DNA from: Bog-473 sp963824195
GTDB lineage: Bacteria; Actinomycetota; Acidimicrobiia; Acidimicrobiales; RAAP-2
Length of the DNA: 64,000 nt
Assembly: GCA_963824195.1 (NCBI GenBank)
Contig: CAWGOJ010000008.1
Span: 248,001-312,000 of the forward strand
Reading direction: 5' to 3'
Below the pieces are notes generated by a model. That model had not been told where the DNA came from, searched no databases, and was given only the letters and a program-made list of their open reading frames with translations. A program made the translations under genes and the position numbers. Shown here piece after piece: positions 24,224-33,182 of the stretch. Position 1 is the stretch's first letter. The number at the start of each line of letters is the position of its first letter.

Positions 24224-25441
24224 GTGAAGATCGAACCCGATGCGGCGGGGATGAGCGCGGACCGCCTGGAGCGCATCACCGAGCACTTCGGCACCAACTA
24301 CGTCGACACGGGGAAGATCGCCGGCTGCCAGATCACCGTCGTGCGGGGCGGGCACACGGCATACCAGCGCTCGCTCGGGCTGATGGACCGCGAGCGCGGT
24401 GTGGCGATGGCGGACGACGCCATCTTCCGCATCTACTCCATGACCAAGCCCATCGCCTCGGTCGCCCTGATGCAGCTCTACGAGCGCGGCATGTTCCAGC
24501 TGCTCGACCCCGTCCACCGCTACATCCCCGCCTGGCGGACGCTCCAGGTGGGCGAGGTGCAGGACGACGGCACCGTCCGCCTGGTGAAGCCCCAACGCCC
24601 GATGAACATGCGCGACGTCCTCATGCACACGACCGGGCTCCCGGGCGCCATCTTCCCGGGCAACCCCATCGACGACGCGTTCGCCAAGGCACGGGCGGCG
24701 CTGGGCGGCGACCAGACGCTCGAGAGCGTCACGGCGCTCCTGGCCGAGCACCCGCTCAAATTCCACCCGGGGACACAGTGGAACTACGGCCTCTCCACCG
24801 ACATCGTCGGCCGGCTGGTCGAGATCCTCTCGGGGATGCCCTTCGACGACTACCTGCGCCAGGAGCTCTTCGAGCCCCTGGGCATGGTCGACACCGGGTT
24901 CTTCGTCCCGGAGGCGTCGTTGCCCCGGCTGGCCGCCTGCTACGAGTACCGCCCGGCCACCACCCCGCGCCTGATGGACGGCCCCTTCGCCAACGGGGTC
25001 ATGCGCCCCCGCTCCTATCTTTCGGGCGCCGGCGGCCTGGTCTCGACGACGCGGGACTACGTCGCCTTCAGCCAGATGCTGGCCAACGGCGGCCAGCTCG
25101 GCGGCCGACGGGTCCTCGGACGCAAGACCCTGGAGCTGATGACGGTCAACCACCTGCCCGGCGGGGCGACCCTGCAGGACATGGCCATCGGGGGCTTCGG
25201 CGAGGCCGGCTTCGAGGGCGTCGGCTTCGGCCTGGGCTTCGCGGTCGGTCTCGGCCCGGCGGCCACGGGCATGGCCGGTTCGGGCGGCGAGTTCTACTGG
25301 GGCGGCGCCGCCAGCACGGCGTTCTGGGTCGACCCGGTCGAGGACCTCTTCGTCGTGTTCATGACGCAGCTGTTCCCGTCCGTCGCCTACCCGTTCCGGG
25401 CCCAGCTGCGCGCGCTCGTCTACCAGGCCATCGACGACTGA
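24224..25441 (+). CDS. Beta-lactamase-fold serine hydrolase (class C/esterase type)
   Basis: 405 residues. The SxxK motif is SMTK in IYSMTKPIASV, the YxN-like second motif is YGLS after PGTQWN, and a third Gly-rich motif SGGEFYWGGAAST replaces KTG, as in EstB-like esterases and 6-aminohexanoate hydrolases. No signal peptide, so more likely a cytoplasmic esterase or transacylase than a resistance enzyme. GTG 24224 is chosen because GAGGGAGG sits five bases before it. The stop overlaps the next start by one base. Confidence 0.9.
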   Translation: MKIEPDAAGMSADRLERITEHFGTNYVDTGKIAGCQITVVRGGHTAYQRSLGLMDRERGVAMADDAIFRIYSMTKPIASVALMQLYERGMFQLLDPVHRYIPAWRTLQVGEVQDDGTVRLVKPQRPMNMRDVLMHTTGLPGAIFPGNPIDDAFAKARAALGGDQTLESVTALLAEHPLKFHPGTQWNYGLSTDIVGRLVEILSGMPFDDYLRQELFEPLGMVDTGFFVPEASLPRLAACYEYRPATTPRLMDGPFANGVMRPRSYLSGAGGLVSTTRDYVAFSQMLANGGQLGGRRVLGRKTLELMTVNHLPGGATLQDMAIGGFGEAGFEGVGFGLGFAVGLGPAATGMAGSGGEFYWGGAASTAFWVDPVEDLFVVFMTQLFPSVAYPFRAQLRALVYQAIDD

Positions 25442-26397
25442 TGCCCCGGGGCGAGGAGCCCGTCGGACCGGCCGACGCCACCGCGGTCCCCCGCTTCGCC
25501 GGCCTGGCCACGTTCGCCCGGCTGCCCACCGCGGCACAGGTGCCGCGGTGGGACATCGCGGTGGTGGGCGTCCCCTTCGACGGGGGCACCAGCTACCGGC
25601 CCGGGGCCCGCTTCGGCCCCGCCGCGGTGCGCCAGGGCTCGCGCCTCCTGCGTCCCTACAACCCGGCTCTCGACGCGCTCCCCTTCGAGCTGGCCCAGGT
25701 GGTCGACGCGGGCGACATCGCCTGCACGCCGTTCAGCTCCGAGCAGGCGGTCACCCAGATTGAGGCCGGCGCCGACGCGCTCCTGTCCGGCGGCGGGCGG
25801 CTGGTGGCGATCGGGGGCGACCACACCATCGCGCTGCCCCTCCTACGGGCCACGACCCGGCGGCACGGGCCGCTCGCCCTGGTGCACTTCGACGCGCACC
25901 TCGACACGTGGGACTCCTACTTCGGGCAGCGCTTCACCCACGGGACGCCGTTCCGGCGGGCCTGGGAGGAGGGCCTGCTGCTGCGCGACCACAGTGTCCA
26001 CGTCGGGCTGCGGGGCCCGCTGTACTCAGACGCCGACCTGACCGACGACACCGGCATGGGCTTCGCCCAGATCACGACGGACGACGTCGACACCCGGGGT
26101 GTCAGCGCCGTGGTGCAACAGGTGCTGGCACGGGTCGGGGACGCGCCCGTCTACGTGTCGGTGGACATCGACGTCCTCGATCCGGCGCACGCCCCCGGCA
26201 CCGGTACGCCCGAGGCGGGCGGCCTGACCAGCCGGGAGCTCCTGGCCCTGGTGCGGGGGCTCGAGCCAGCCGCCGTCGTGGGGGGCGACGTGGTGGAGGT
26301 GTCCCCCGCCTACGACCACGCCGAGATCACCGCTGTCGCCGCGGCGCACGTGCTCTACGACCTGGTCACGCTGCTGGCTCGGCGTGGAGGCACCTGA
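25441..26397 (+). CDS. Ureohydrolase (agmatinase/arginase family)
   Basis: 318 residues with the binuclear Mn-binding set: GGDHTIALP, HFDAHLDTWD, and DIDVLDPAHAPGTGTPEAGGL. These supply the His and five Asp ligands. PFDGGTSYRPGARFGPAAVR near the start is typical of agmatinase-like members. It hydrolyses a guanidino compound to urea; agmatine is the best guess but guanidinobutyrate or others are possible. Coupled to the serine hydrolase through a TGATG overlap. Confidence 0.93.
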   Translation: MPRGEEPVGPADATAVPRFAGLATFARLPTAAQVPRWDIAVVGVPFDGGTSYRPGARFGPAAVRQGSRLLRPYNPALDALPFELAQVVDAGDIACTPFSSEQAVTQIEAGADALLSGGGRLVAIGGDHTIALPLLRATTRRHGPLALVHFDAHLDTWDSYFGQRFTHGTPFRRAWEEGLLLRDHSVHVGLRGPLYSDADLTDDTGMGFAQITTDDVDTRGVSAVVQQVLARVGDAPVYVSVDIDVLDPAHAPGTGTPEAGGLTSRELLALVRGLEPAAVVGGDVVEVSPAYDHAEITAVAAAHVLYDLVTLLARRGGT

Positions 26398-26512
26398 CCC
26401 GGGGCGGCGCGCTTGTAACAGTGCATTCACGTACGGGAAACCGGCCGCGAATGTTGCACCCGTAGGGTGAGCGTCGCACTGCCGTACGAAGCGGGGATAT
26501 TCGGGAACCGAC

Positions 26513-27370
26513 GTGAAGCGAGACCTTCTGGTTGGTGTGGCCCAGTGGCTGTCCACACCAGGCGAGCCACGACAGAACATGAGCGTGGCGCTCGGCATGA
26601 TGGACGAGGCGGCGTCACGTGGCGTCGAGCTCCTGGTGCTCCCGGAGCTCTGGTCTTGCGGCTACGACCCCGAGACCCTCGGTCGCGACGCCAGAGCGGA
26701 CGCCGAGCCGCGCCAGGGCCCGCGTTCGGAGCGGCTCGCCGAGGCCGCCCGCCAGCGTGAGCTGTGGCTGGCGGCGGGCAGCGTGCCCGAACTGGGCGAG
26801 AACGGCCTCCTCTACGACACGGCGCTCGTCTTCAACCCCCGCGGCGATCTGGTGGCCTGGCACCGCAAGGCACACCTGTTCCCGCCGACACTCGAGCACA
26901 CCGTGTTCACGCCCGGCGACCGGTTGACGACGTTCGACGACCCCGCCCTCGGCCGGGTCGGCCTGGTGGTCTGCTTCGACGGCGACTTCCCCGAGGTCGC
27001 CCGCACCCTGGCCCTGCGCGGGGCGCGCCTGATCCTCGCCCCTGCCGCCTACGAGGTGGAGGGCGCCAACGCCTGGGACCTCCTCTACCCCGCCCTGGCC
27101 CTCACCAACAGCCAATGGTGGGTGCAGGCCAACCAGGCCGGCTCGCACTCGACGTCCACCCTGCTGGGCGCCAGCCGGATTGTGGCGCCGACCGGCACCG
27201 TGGTGGCGGAGGCCAGCCGGGCTGTGCCGGGCTCACCGAGCCGGGCCGAGCTCCTGGTCCATCGCATCGACCTGCACATCGCGTACGAGCGCGAGGGGAT
27301 CTCCGGGTTGCTGGAGGACGAGCGCCATCCCGATCTCTATTTCGACCGCGTGCCGGTCGAGTCGGGGTAG
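26513..27370 (+). CDS. Carbon-nitrogen hydrolase (nitrilase superfamily)
   Basis: 285 residues with the Glu-Lys-Cys triad: LPELWSCGY (Glu), WHRKAHLFPP (Lys), and VVCFDGDFPEVAR (Cys). Cytoplasmic amidase of an unknown amide or carbamoyl compound. It follows the ureohydrolase after 115 bp with no gene between; a carbamoyl or amide intermediate of the same nitrogen pathway would fit but is inference. GTG start with only a weak ribosome-binding site. Confidence 0.92.
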   Translation: MKRDLLVGVAQWLSTPGEPRQNMSVALGMMDEAASRGVELLVLPELWSCGYDPETLGRDARADAEPRQGPRSERLAEAARQRELWLAAGSVPELGENGLLYDTALVFNPRGDLVAWHRKAHLFPPTLEHTVFTPGDRLTTFDDPALGRVGLVVCFDGDFPEVARTLALRGARLILAPAAYEVEGANAWDLLYPALALTNSQWWVQANQAGSHSTSTLLGASRIVAPTGTVVAEASRAVPGSPSRAELLVHRIDLHIAYEREGISGLLEDERHPDLYFDRVPVESG

Positions 27371-27389
27371 CGACGCCCGACCGGCCCCT

Positions 27390-27815
27390 TCACTCCACTC
27401 GGGCAGGCATGTGCAGCGCCGCACGGACGCGATCCCGGAAGGTGAGGTACTGGTCGTGGGCCAGCCACGGGGCCGACGGCAGCCTGTCGATCAGGCGCGG
27501 CGCCTCCACGACCTCACCATCCGCGAATTGGTCCCCGGTGAGGTCGACGTCGACGCCGGCCAGCCGGTTCCAGTAGTGGAAGCCTTGGGGCGAGCCGTCG
27601 GCGCGGTGCACCTCGGCCTCGAGCAGCAGGCCGCCGAGCAGGTCGTGGACGACGAGGGCGGTCACGGCGCACTGACCCCGGGAAGGGTTGGCCGGCGTCC
27701 ATTGCGCGGCGTCACTCGGATCGCAGGTATCGAGAGACCACGAGGCTCGGATGGCGGCCTCGAGACCCTCGAGCGTCAGTGGCCGTGCTCCACGGGATCG
27801 GTCGGAGTCGGTCAT
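27390..27815 (-). CDS. YunG-like conserved hypothetical protein
   Basis: 141 residues containing SWSLDTCDPSDAAQWTPANP and SRGQCAVTALVVHDLLGG, then HYWNRLAGVDVDLTGDQF. The Cys of GQCAVTAL with the following HYWN and D resembles a papain-like fold seen in YunG proteins, but no activity is established. Start ATG 27815 (MTDSDR) chosen over GTG 27830. Monocistronic, convergent with the nitrilase-like gene. Confidence 0.8.
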   Translation of the reverse strand: MTDSDRSRGARPLTLEGLEAAIRASWSLDTCDPSDAAQWTPANPSRGQCAVTALVVHDLLGGLLLEAEVHRADGSPQGFHYWNRLAGVDVDLTGDQFADGEVVEAPRLIDRLPSAPWLAHDQYLTFRDRVRAALHMPARVE

Positions 27816-27955
27816 CTTCTCAGTTAACACGGACTCGGACGGCTCCCGGCCGCGGGCCGACCCGGACCCGAGGCCTTGACGGTCCGGGGTTTGTGGGGTT
27901 GGCTGACAATCGGGCCGACCACAGGCGCCGGCCGCGGCAGGCGGGGGGGACTTCC

Positions 27956-28534
27956 ATGAAGGTCACGATCATCGGAACCGGCTTCATCGGCTCCACGCTC
28001 GGACGCTCGCTCGCCGACGCCGGGCACCAGGTCGTCTACGGCTCCCGGCATCCCGATGAAGAGGTTCCCGCCGGGACGGGCGCGACCGTCGCGGCGGTCA
28101 GAGAGGCGCTGGCCGACCCCGACGTCGTGATCCTCGCCCTCCCGGGCGCGGCGGTCGCCGATCTGACCGCGGCACACGGTGACGCGCTGGCGGGAAAGCT
28201 GGTGATCGACGCCACCAACCAGATGGGTGCCGAGGTCGCCAACGCGAGAGCCTCCCTTCCGTCGACGGTTCGCTACGCCCGGGCGTTCAACACACTGGGT
28301 GGCGAGAACATGGCGGACCCCGTGTTCGACGGTGAGCGGGCCGACATGTTCTTCTCTGCTCCGGTCGGCGACCGGGAGACGGTCGAGACCGTCATCGAGG
28401 GCGTGGGCCTGCGCCCGGTTTACGTCGGGGAGGATCAGGAGGCGGTCATCGACGCCCTGTTCCAACTGTGGGTGGCGCTGGCGATGCGACAGGGGCGGGG
28501 CCGCCGGCTGGCGTTGCGACTGCTGGAGGGCTGA
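27956..28534 (+). CDS. NADPH:F420-oxidoreductase-like Rossmann protein
   Basis: 192 residues with an N-terminal dinucleotide site GTGFIGSTLGRSL, VYGSRHPDE after beta-2 (the Ser-Arg pair favours NADP), ILALPGAAV and VIDATNQMG. This matches the short F420_oxidored family including Fno and many actinobacterial reductases. Whether F420 is the acceptor is not shown. ATG 27956 follows GCGGGGGGG. The 125 bp upstream hold nothing recognisable. Confidence 0.88.
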   Translation: MKVTIIGTGFIGSTLGRSLADAGHQVVYGSRHPDEEVPAGTGATVAAVREALADPDVVILALPGAAVADLTAAHGDALAGKLVIDATNQMGAEVANARASLPSTVRYARAFNTLGGENMADPVFDGERADMFFSAPVGDRETVETVIEGVGLRPVYVGEDQEAVIDALFQLWVALAMRQGRGRRLALRLLEG

Positions 28535-28610
28535 GCCGGGGCGTCACGGCCCGTGGCGCAGATGACCTTCGGCCCTGGTCCGCGGGCGCGCCCTCGGTTG
28601 GACTGGTCCG

Positions 28611-30182
28611 GTGAGCCAGCTGACCCGATCGGCGGCCACGCCGCTCGGCCTCCAGGATTGGCGCCGCTGGGCTGCCCTGGTCGTGGTGTGCCTCGCTGCG
28701 CTCATCATCAACGTGGACAACACCATCCTCAACGTTGCCCTTCCGACGCTCGTCCGGGATCTGCACGCCACCACGAGTGAGCTGCAGTGGATCGTCGACT
28801 CCTACGCGATGGCGTTCGCCGGCCTGCTCTTCGTCGGAGGGAGCCTGGCCGATCGCTTCGGGCGCAAACGGTTCTTCCTCATCGGGCTCACGGTCTTCGC
28901 GGCGGGATCGGTCGGTGCGGCCTTCTCAGGCTCCGTCCATCTCCTGATCGCCTGTCGAGCCGTGATGGGAACCGGTGCGGCCCTCACCATTCCGGCGTCG
29001 CTGTCGATCATCAACGACGTCTTCCGCGATCCGGGCGAGCGGGCACGCGCCATCGGCGCCTGGGCCGGGACCATCGGACTCGGGATCGCCATCGGCCCGA
29101 TAGCCGGCGGCCTCCTGCTCTCGAGGTTCTGGTGGGGGTCGATCTTCCTCGTGAACATCCCGATCGTCCTCATCGGCCTGGTGGGAGGCGCGGCCCTGGT
29201 TCCCGACTCGAAGAACCCGGACGTGCACCCGCCCGACCCCGTCGGGGCCGTGTTGTCGATCGCCGGTCTCGGGCTGCTGCTCTGGGCGATCATCGAGGGT
29301 CCGACGCAGGGGTGGACCTCGGGTGTCGTCGTGGGGGTCGGGGCCGCCAGCCTGGTCGCCCTCGGGGGCTTCGTCGCCTGGGAATCCCACAGCACGCACC
29401 CCATGCTCAAGCTGGAGTTCTTTCGTGACCGGAGGTTCTCCACGGCGCTCGCGGCCGAATGCCTCGGCGTGTTCGGGTTGATGGGCGCGCTGTTCCTCTC
29501 GACGCAGTTCCTCCAGTTCGACCTGGGGCTGTCACCGCTCCAGGCCGGGATCCGGATTCTGCCCATCGCCGCCATGGTGATCGTCAGCGCCGCGCTGTCC
29601 CCGGTCCTCGCCCGCCTCATCGGCACCAAGTTCACCGTGGCCGCCGGCCTGACCTCGATCGCGGGTGGCCTGTGGCAGGTGTCGGCGGCCTCAAGGCTCG
29701 AGACGACGTACGGCGAGATCATTCTGGGACTGCTGCTGATCGGCTTCGGCGCCGGGCTCATGCTGCCCACGGCCACGAACTCGGTCATCGGCTCGGTCCC
29801 CCGGGGCGACTCCGGGATCGGCTCGGCCACCAACACCGTGGCTCTCCAGGTCGGAGGCGCGCTGGGCGTGGCCGTGGTGGGAAGCGTGATGCTGACCCGC
29901 TACCAGGATCACATGACCTCGGTGCTGTCCGGCCGGCACGTTCCGACCCCTGTCGCCCACACGATCCTCGGCTCCCTCGGAGGTGCCCTCGCTGTGGCGG
30001 CGAGCGTCGGCGGGGCAACCGGCGCGCTGCTGGCCCGCGCCGCGCGCACGGCCTTCATGAGCGGGAACGGGGTGTCGCTCGCCGTGGGCGCGATCGTCGC
30101 CCTCAGCGGTGCCGTGCTCGTGCTGGTGGCTCTCCCGTCGCAGCCCGGCCGGGAAAGCCGCGGTCAGGCCGATCAGGGGTAG
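28611..30182 (+). CDS. MFS transporter, DHA2/EmrB-QacA family
   Basis: 523 residues, 14 predicted spans. Motif D1-like LIINVDNTILNVALPTL in TM1, motif A GGSLADRFGRKR after TM2, motif C GLGIAIGPIAGGLL in TM5. Proton-coupled export of drugs or lipids. GTG start. The second such exporter in the window (46621) is less than 40% similar by eye. No regulator is adjacent. Confidence 0.93.
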   Translation: MSQLTRSAATPLGLQDWRRWAALVVVCLAALIINVDNTILNVALPTLVRDLHATTSELQWIVDSYAMAFAGLLFVGGSLADRFGRKRFFLIGLTVFAAGSVGAAFSGSVHLLIACRAVMGTGAALTIPASLSIINDVFRDPGERARAIGAWAGTIGLGIAIGPIAGGLLLSRFWWGSIFLVNIPIVLIGLVGGAALVPDSKNPDVHPPDPVGAVLSIAGLGLLLWAIIEGPTQGWTSGVVVGVGAASLVALGGFVAWESHSTHPMLKLEFFRDRRFSTALAAECLGVFGLMGALFLSTQFLQFDLGLSPLQAGIRILPIAAMVIVSAALSPVLARLIGTKFTVAAGLTSIAGGLWQVSAASRLETTYGEIILGLLLIGFGAGLMLPTATNSVIGSVPRGDSGIGSATNTVALQVGGALGVAVVGSVMLTRYQDHMTSVLSGRHVPTPVAHTILGSLGGALAVAASVGGATGALLARAARTAFMSGNGVSLAVGAIVALSGAVLVLVALPSQPGRESRGQADQG

Positions 30183-30270
30183 CCGTGCGGAGCGCCTGCC
30201 CGCCGCCGCTCCCCCGGTCGAGGCACGTCGAGCCGCTGCACCCGGCCCGCGTTCGGGCAGCGTGAGGGAC

Positions 30271-30813
30271 ATGGAAGACTTTGGCATCGACCCAGTCCCG
30301 ACCGACGGCGTCCCCAACCCGCAGCGCAGTGGCGGAACGCAGACCCGCCAGCAGTGGGTCCGCGCCAACTTCACCCAGATCTTCGGCACCTCGATTGAGG
30401 AGCTCCGTGCGCAGGGAATCGACCCCCGCCAGTACGCGCTCGACCACCGCGACCAGATCCGTCGCTTCGCCCAGGCACAACGTCGCCAGGGCATCGCGGT
30501 CCCCGGTGGACGCGGCAACGGCGGGCCCACTGCAGACGGCTCCACCAATCGGCGCTACGGCTACGGCGGCGGTGGCCGCTTCGGCATCGGGATGCGCGGC
30601 GGCAGCGCGTGGATAGGGATCCTGCTGATCCTCTTCGCAGTGCGCTTCTTGCTGGTCGACTCCTTCGTCGGCCCCCACGCCGCCATCTTCTGGGTGCTCG
30701 GGATCGGCGGGGTCCTCCTCGTGGCCCGGGTGCTCCTGTTCTCGTGGCTCCGCAGAAGGCGCGTGCGTCGCTACCAGCCTGGCGAGAGCTCGGACAGCCG
30801 CCCGGGTTTCTGA
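30271..30813 (+). CDS. Hypothetical membrane-anchored protein
   Basis: 180 residues. The N-terminal half is charged and helical (QWVRANFTQIFGTSIEELRA, ALDHRDQIRRFAQAQRRQG), followed by a Gly/Arg-rich stretch (RRYGYGGGGRFGIGMRGG) and two membrane spans, ending in a basic tail. I do not recognise it. It converges on the next gene with 30 bp between. Confidence 0.65.
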   Translation: MEDFGIDPVPTDGVPNPQRSGGTQTRQQWVRANFTQIFGTSIEELRAQGIDPRQYALDHRDQIRRFAQAQRRQGIAVPGGRGNGGPTADGSTNRRYGYGGGGRFGIGMRGGSAWIGILLILFAVRFLLVDSFVGPHAAIFWVLGIGGVLLVARVLLFSWLRRRRVRRYQPGESSDSRPGF

Positions 30814-30843
30814 GCTCCGCGGCGGCGTTCAGGCACCCCCGAC

Positions 30844-31401
30844 TCAGAGCCTCATGGTCGGGTGCGGCTCAACGACGACGCTGGCGCTGCGAAGACGCTC
30901 CAGCACGCGGTTCTCACGCCCGTACGACAGCGGGGTGAACAGGAGCGTGTCGAGAGGGAACCACAGGCCCACCCACACCAGGACCCATCCTCCGGAGTCG
31001 AGGACGAGGTTGGCGTTCCCTGTTGAGCCGACGATGCTCCCCTTGACGATGACGAGGAGGAAGCCCAGGACGACGATCGGGATCCCGATCCACAACGAGG
31101 ACACGCCGTCGAGCCGGACCGCTCGGCGCTCCCGTTGGTTGTAGGCGATCCGATGGTCGCAGTAGCGAGTGAGGGTGCGGCCGATCCGTTGGTTCATGCC
31201 CTCTTCGATGTGATCGGACGGCAGGGAAAGCTCGATCCGCACAGGCCCCCTGGAGCGGCGGCTTCGCAGCACGCTGATGCAGTACTCAAGCCCGGTCATG
31301 AAGTTGCGGTACTCGGAGAACAGATCCGTCTGCGCCAGGACGAACATGTCCTCAGGGCTCGTGAGCGACAGTGAGATCACCTGTGGAGCCCGGTCAGCCA
31401 T
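30844..31401 (-). CDS. Hypothetical two-span membrane protein
   Basis: 185 residues. A soluble N-terminal ~110 residues (ISLSLTSPEDMFVLAQTDLF, SLPSDHIEEGMNQRIGRTLT) precede two hydrophobic segments at ~115-160 and a short tail. No family recognised. ATG 31401 preferred over an upstream extension to 31587 because the extra residues are of low quality and would overlap the promoter of the divergent DUF3303 gene. Confidence 0.65.
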   Translation of the reverse strand: MADRAPQVISLSLTSPEDMFVLAQTDLFSEYRNFMTGLEYCISVLRSRRSRGPVRIELSLPSDHIEEGMNQRIGRTLTRYCDHRIAYNQRERRAVRLDGVSSLWIGIPIVVLGFLLVIVKGSIVGSTGNANLVLDSGGWVLVWVGLWFPLDTLLFTPLSYGRENRVLERLRSASVVVEPHPTMRL

Positions 31402-31551
31402 GGCGCTCTGTTCTAGCCGCCGGGCAATGACGATGACCAGGGGTGCCGCCCTGACCCCTTTCCCGAGCGCGTCGGCTGCAATAGGCATAGCGTACTGGCG
31501 TCGACTCGATATCCGAGTGGGCCACCGACAATCGAAGGAGGCGAAGCAATA

Positions 31552-31827
31552 ATGCTCTTCATGACCGAGTACCGGTTGAAGCCACATATGCCAAAGGCCG
31601 ACGTCAAGCGCCTCATGGACATCTTCGGCAAGCGTGGAGCCGTAGAGGGCGAGATCGCGAACTACGTGCGGGCTGATGGATTAGGCGGCTACACGATCAG
31701 CGAGTCCGACAGCCTGAGCGCCGCGTACGCGGACGTCCTGGCCTACTCGGAATACATGACGTTCTCCATCAATCCCATCATGAAGATCGATGACGCCGTC
31801 GGCCCGATCTTCGAATACCTCGGGTAG
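31552..31827 (+). CDS. DUF3303-like small protein
   Basis: 91 residues: MLFMTEYRLKPHMPKADVKR, LMDIFGKRG, and FSINPIMKIDDAV. It resembles the ferredoxin-like DUF3303/ABM-type small proteins. Strong AAGGAGG ten bases before the ATG. Function unknown. Confidence 0.75.
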   Translation: MLFMTEYRLKPHMPKADVKRLMDIFGKRGAVEGEIANYVRADGLGGYTISESDSLSAAYADVLAYSEYMTFSINPIMKIDDAVGPIFEYLG

Positions 31828-31947
31828 CGGCCCGACGACACTCGGATCTGATGGTCGACCCGGCGGGCCTGATGGCCCTTTGGGTCGCGTCAGCTCCGGC
31901 GCGGCCGCGCCTCAACTGGGCGTAGAGTGGAGCGAACGAGGAGCACC

Positions 31948-32178
31948 ATGACAACCTCACCTGAGTCTTCGCACATTGCCGCTCAGCTCGACGAGCACCA
32001 CGCACCCGAGACGAACGGGCGCATCGCGGTCTGCCGGCGGTGTGGAGCACGAACGGACAGCCCCACGGGGATGCACCATGTCGTGCAAGAAGGTCGAGAG
32101 AGCCGATCGCGCGAATGGCTCCTCGCCCAGTCACGGCTGGCGGACATTGCGCACGCACAATTGCTGCGGGGCCACTGA
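31948..32178 (+). CDS. Small conserved-looking protein with CxxC
   Basis: 76 residues. A CRRCG knuckle in GRIAVCRRCGARTDSPTG could form half a zinc site. Preceded by CGAGGAG at the right distance from ATG 31948. Function unknown. The next ~150 bp before the nitroreductase hold nothing I can identify. Confidence 0.55.
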   Translation: MTTSPESSHIAAQLDEHHAPETNGRIAVCRRCGARTDSPTGMHHVVQEGRESRSREWLLAQSRLADIAHAQLLRGH

Positions 32179-32329
32179 GCACAGAGGCAACACCTCGCAC
32201 GGGTGCGGTGCGTGGCTGGCACGGCGGGGCAACCTAGTGGACGGGACATCTCGGGTTGGCGGGCCGGCCCCTCGGGGCACCGGCGCACGGCCGGGCTCGC
32301 TGCAAGTGGTCGTTGGTAGGGTCGCCGCC

Positions 32330-33142
32330 ATGTCAGAGGCTGCGGGCACCGGGCTCGCCGGGAGGATCGCCCTGGCCGGCTACGTCACCGGGCAGCGGGT
32401 CGAGGTCGACCGGCGGGGGGTCCCGCCGGTGAGCGCGGGCAGCCACGACGAGGACGTCTCGCTCTATGAGGGCCTGCTCTCGACGCGCGCCATTCGGCGC
32501 TACACCGACGAGCCGGTCCCCGACGAGGTGCTGCGGGACATCCTCTTTGCCGCCACCCGGGCGCCGAGCGGGTCGAACCGCCAGCCCTTCCGCTTCATCG
32601 TCCTCACCGACGGGCCGGTGGCCCGGGAGGCCAAGAGGCTGCTCGGGGAGGGGGCACGCGGCTTCTGGGCCGCCAAGAGGGAGGCCGACGGCTACGACAA
32701 GGGCTCCGGCGTCGATTCCGACTCGCCCAAGGCGCGCATGGCCCGCACCATGCAGCACTACGTGGACACCTACGAGTCGGTCCCGGTACTGATCCTCGCC
32801 TGCTTCGTCCACTACCGCCACACCAACTACACCGACGGGGCCTCGGTCTACCCCGCCTGCCAGAACCTGCTCCTGGCCGCCCGCGCCCTCGGCTACGGCG
32901 GCGTCATGACGGGCTGGCAGTTCGCGGCAGACGCCGAGCTGCGGGCGCTGCTGCACGTCCCCGACGAGGTGGATCTCATGGCGACCATCACCATCGGCCG
33001 CCCGCAGGGGCACCACGGCCCGGTGCGCCGGCGCCCCCTCCCGGAACTGGTGTACGGGGAGCAGTGGGGGCAGGCCCCCGCCTGGGCGGTCGACCCGCCG
33101 GGGGCCGAGCACACCGCTGCGGGACCACCGACCGCCAGCTAA
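32330..33142 (+). CDS. Nitroreductase-family flavoprotein
   Basis: 270 residues. STRAIRRYTDEPVPDEVLRD, ATRAPSGSNRQPFRFIVL and GYGGVMTGWQF are the FMN-contact motifs of the nitroreductase fold; the long insert around residues 90-140 (GARGFWAAKREADGYDKG) resembles the group that acts on aromatic or enone substrates. FMN-dependent, NAD(P)H-using. ATG 32330 is chosen because the upstream frame has no family similarity. Confidence 0.88.
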   Translation: MSEAAGTGLAGRIALAGYVTGQRVEVDRRGVPPVSAGSHDEDVSLYEGLLSTRAIRRYTDEPVPDEVLRDILFAATRAPSGSNRQPFRFIVLTDGPVAREAKRLLGEGARGFWAAKREADGYDKGSGVDSDSPKARMARTMQHYVDTYESVPVLILACFVHYRHTNYTDGASVYPACQNLLLAARALGYGGVMTGWQFAADAELRALLHVPDEVDLMATITIGRPQGHHGPVRRRPLPELVYGEQWGQAPAWAVDPPGAEHTAAGPPTAS

Positions 33143-33182
33143 TACAGTCTGGGTGTAGCGCACGCCCCGCGGAAAGCCGACC

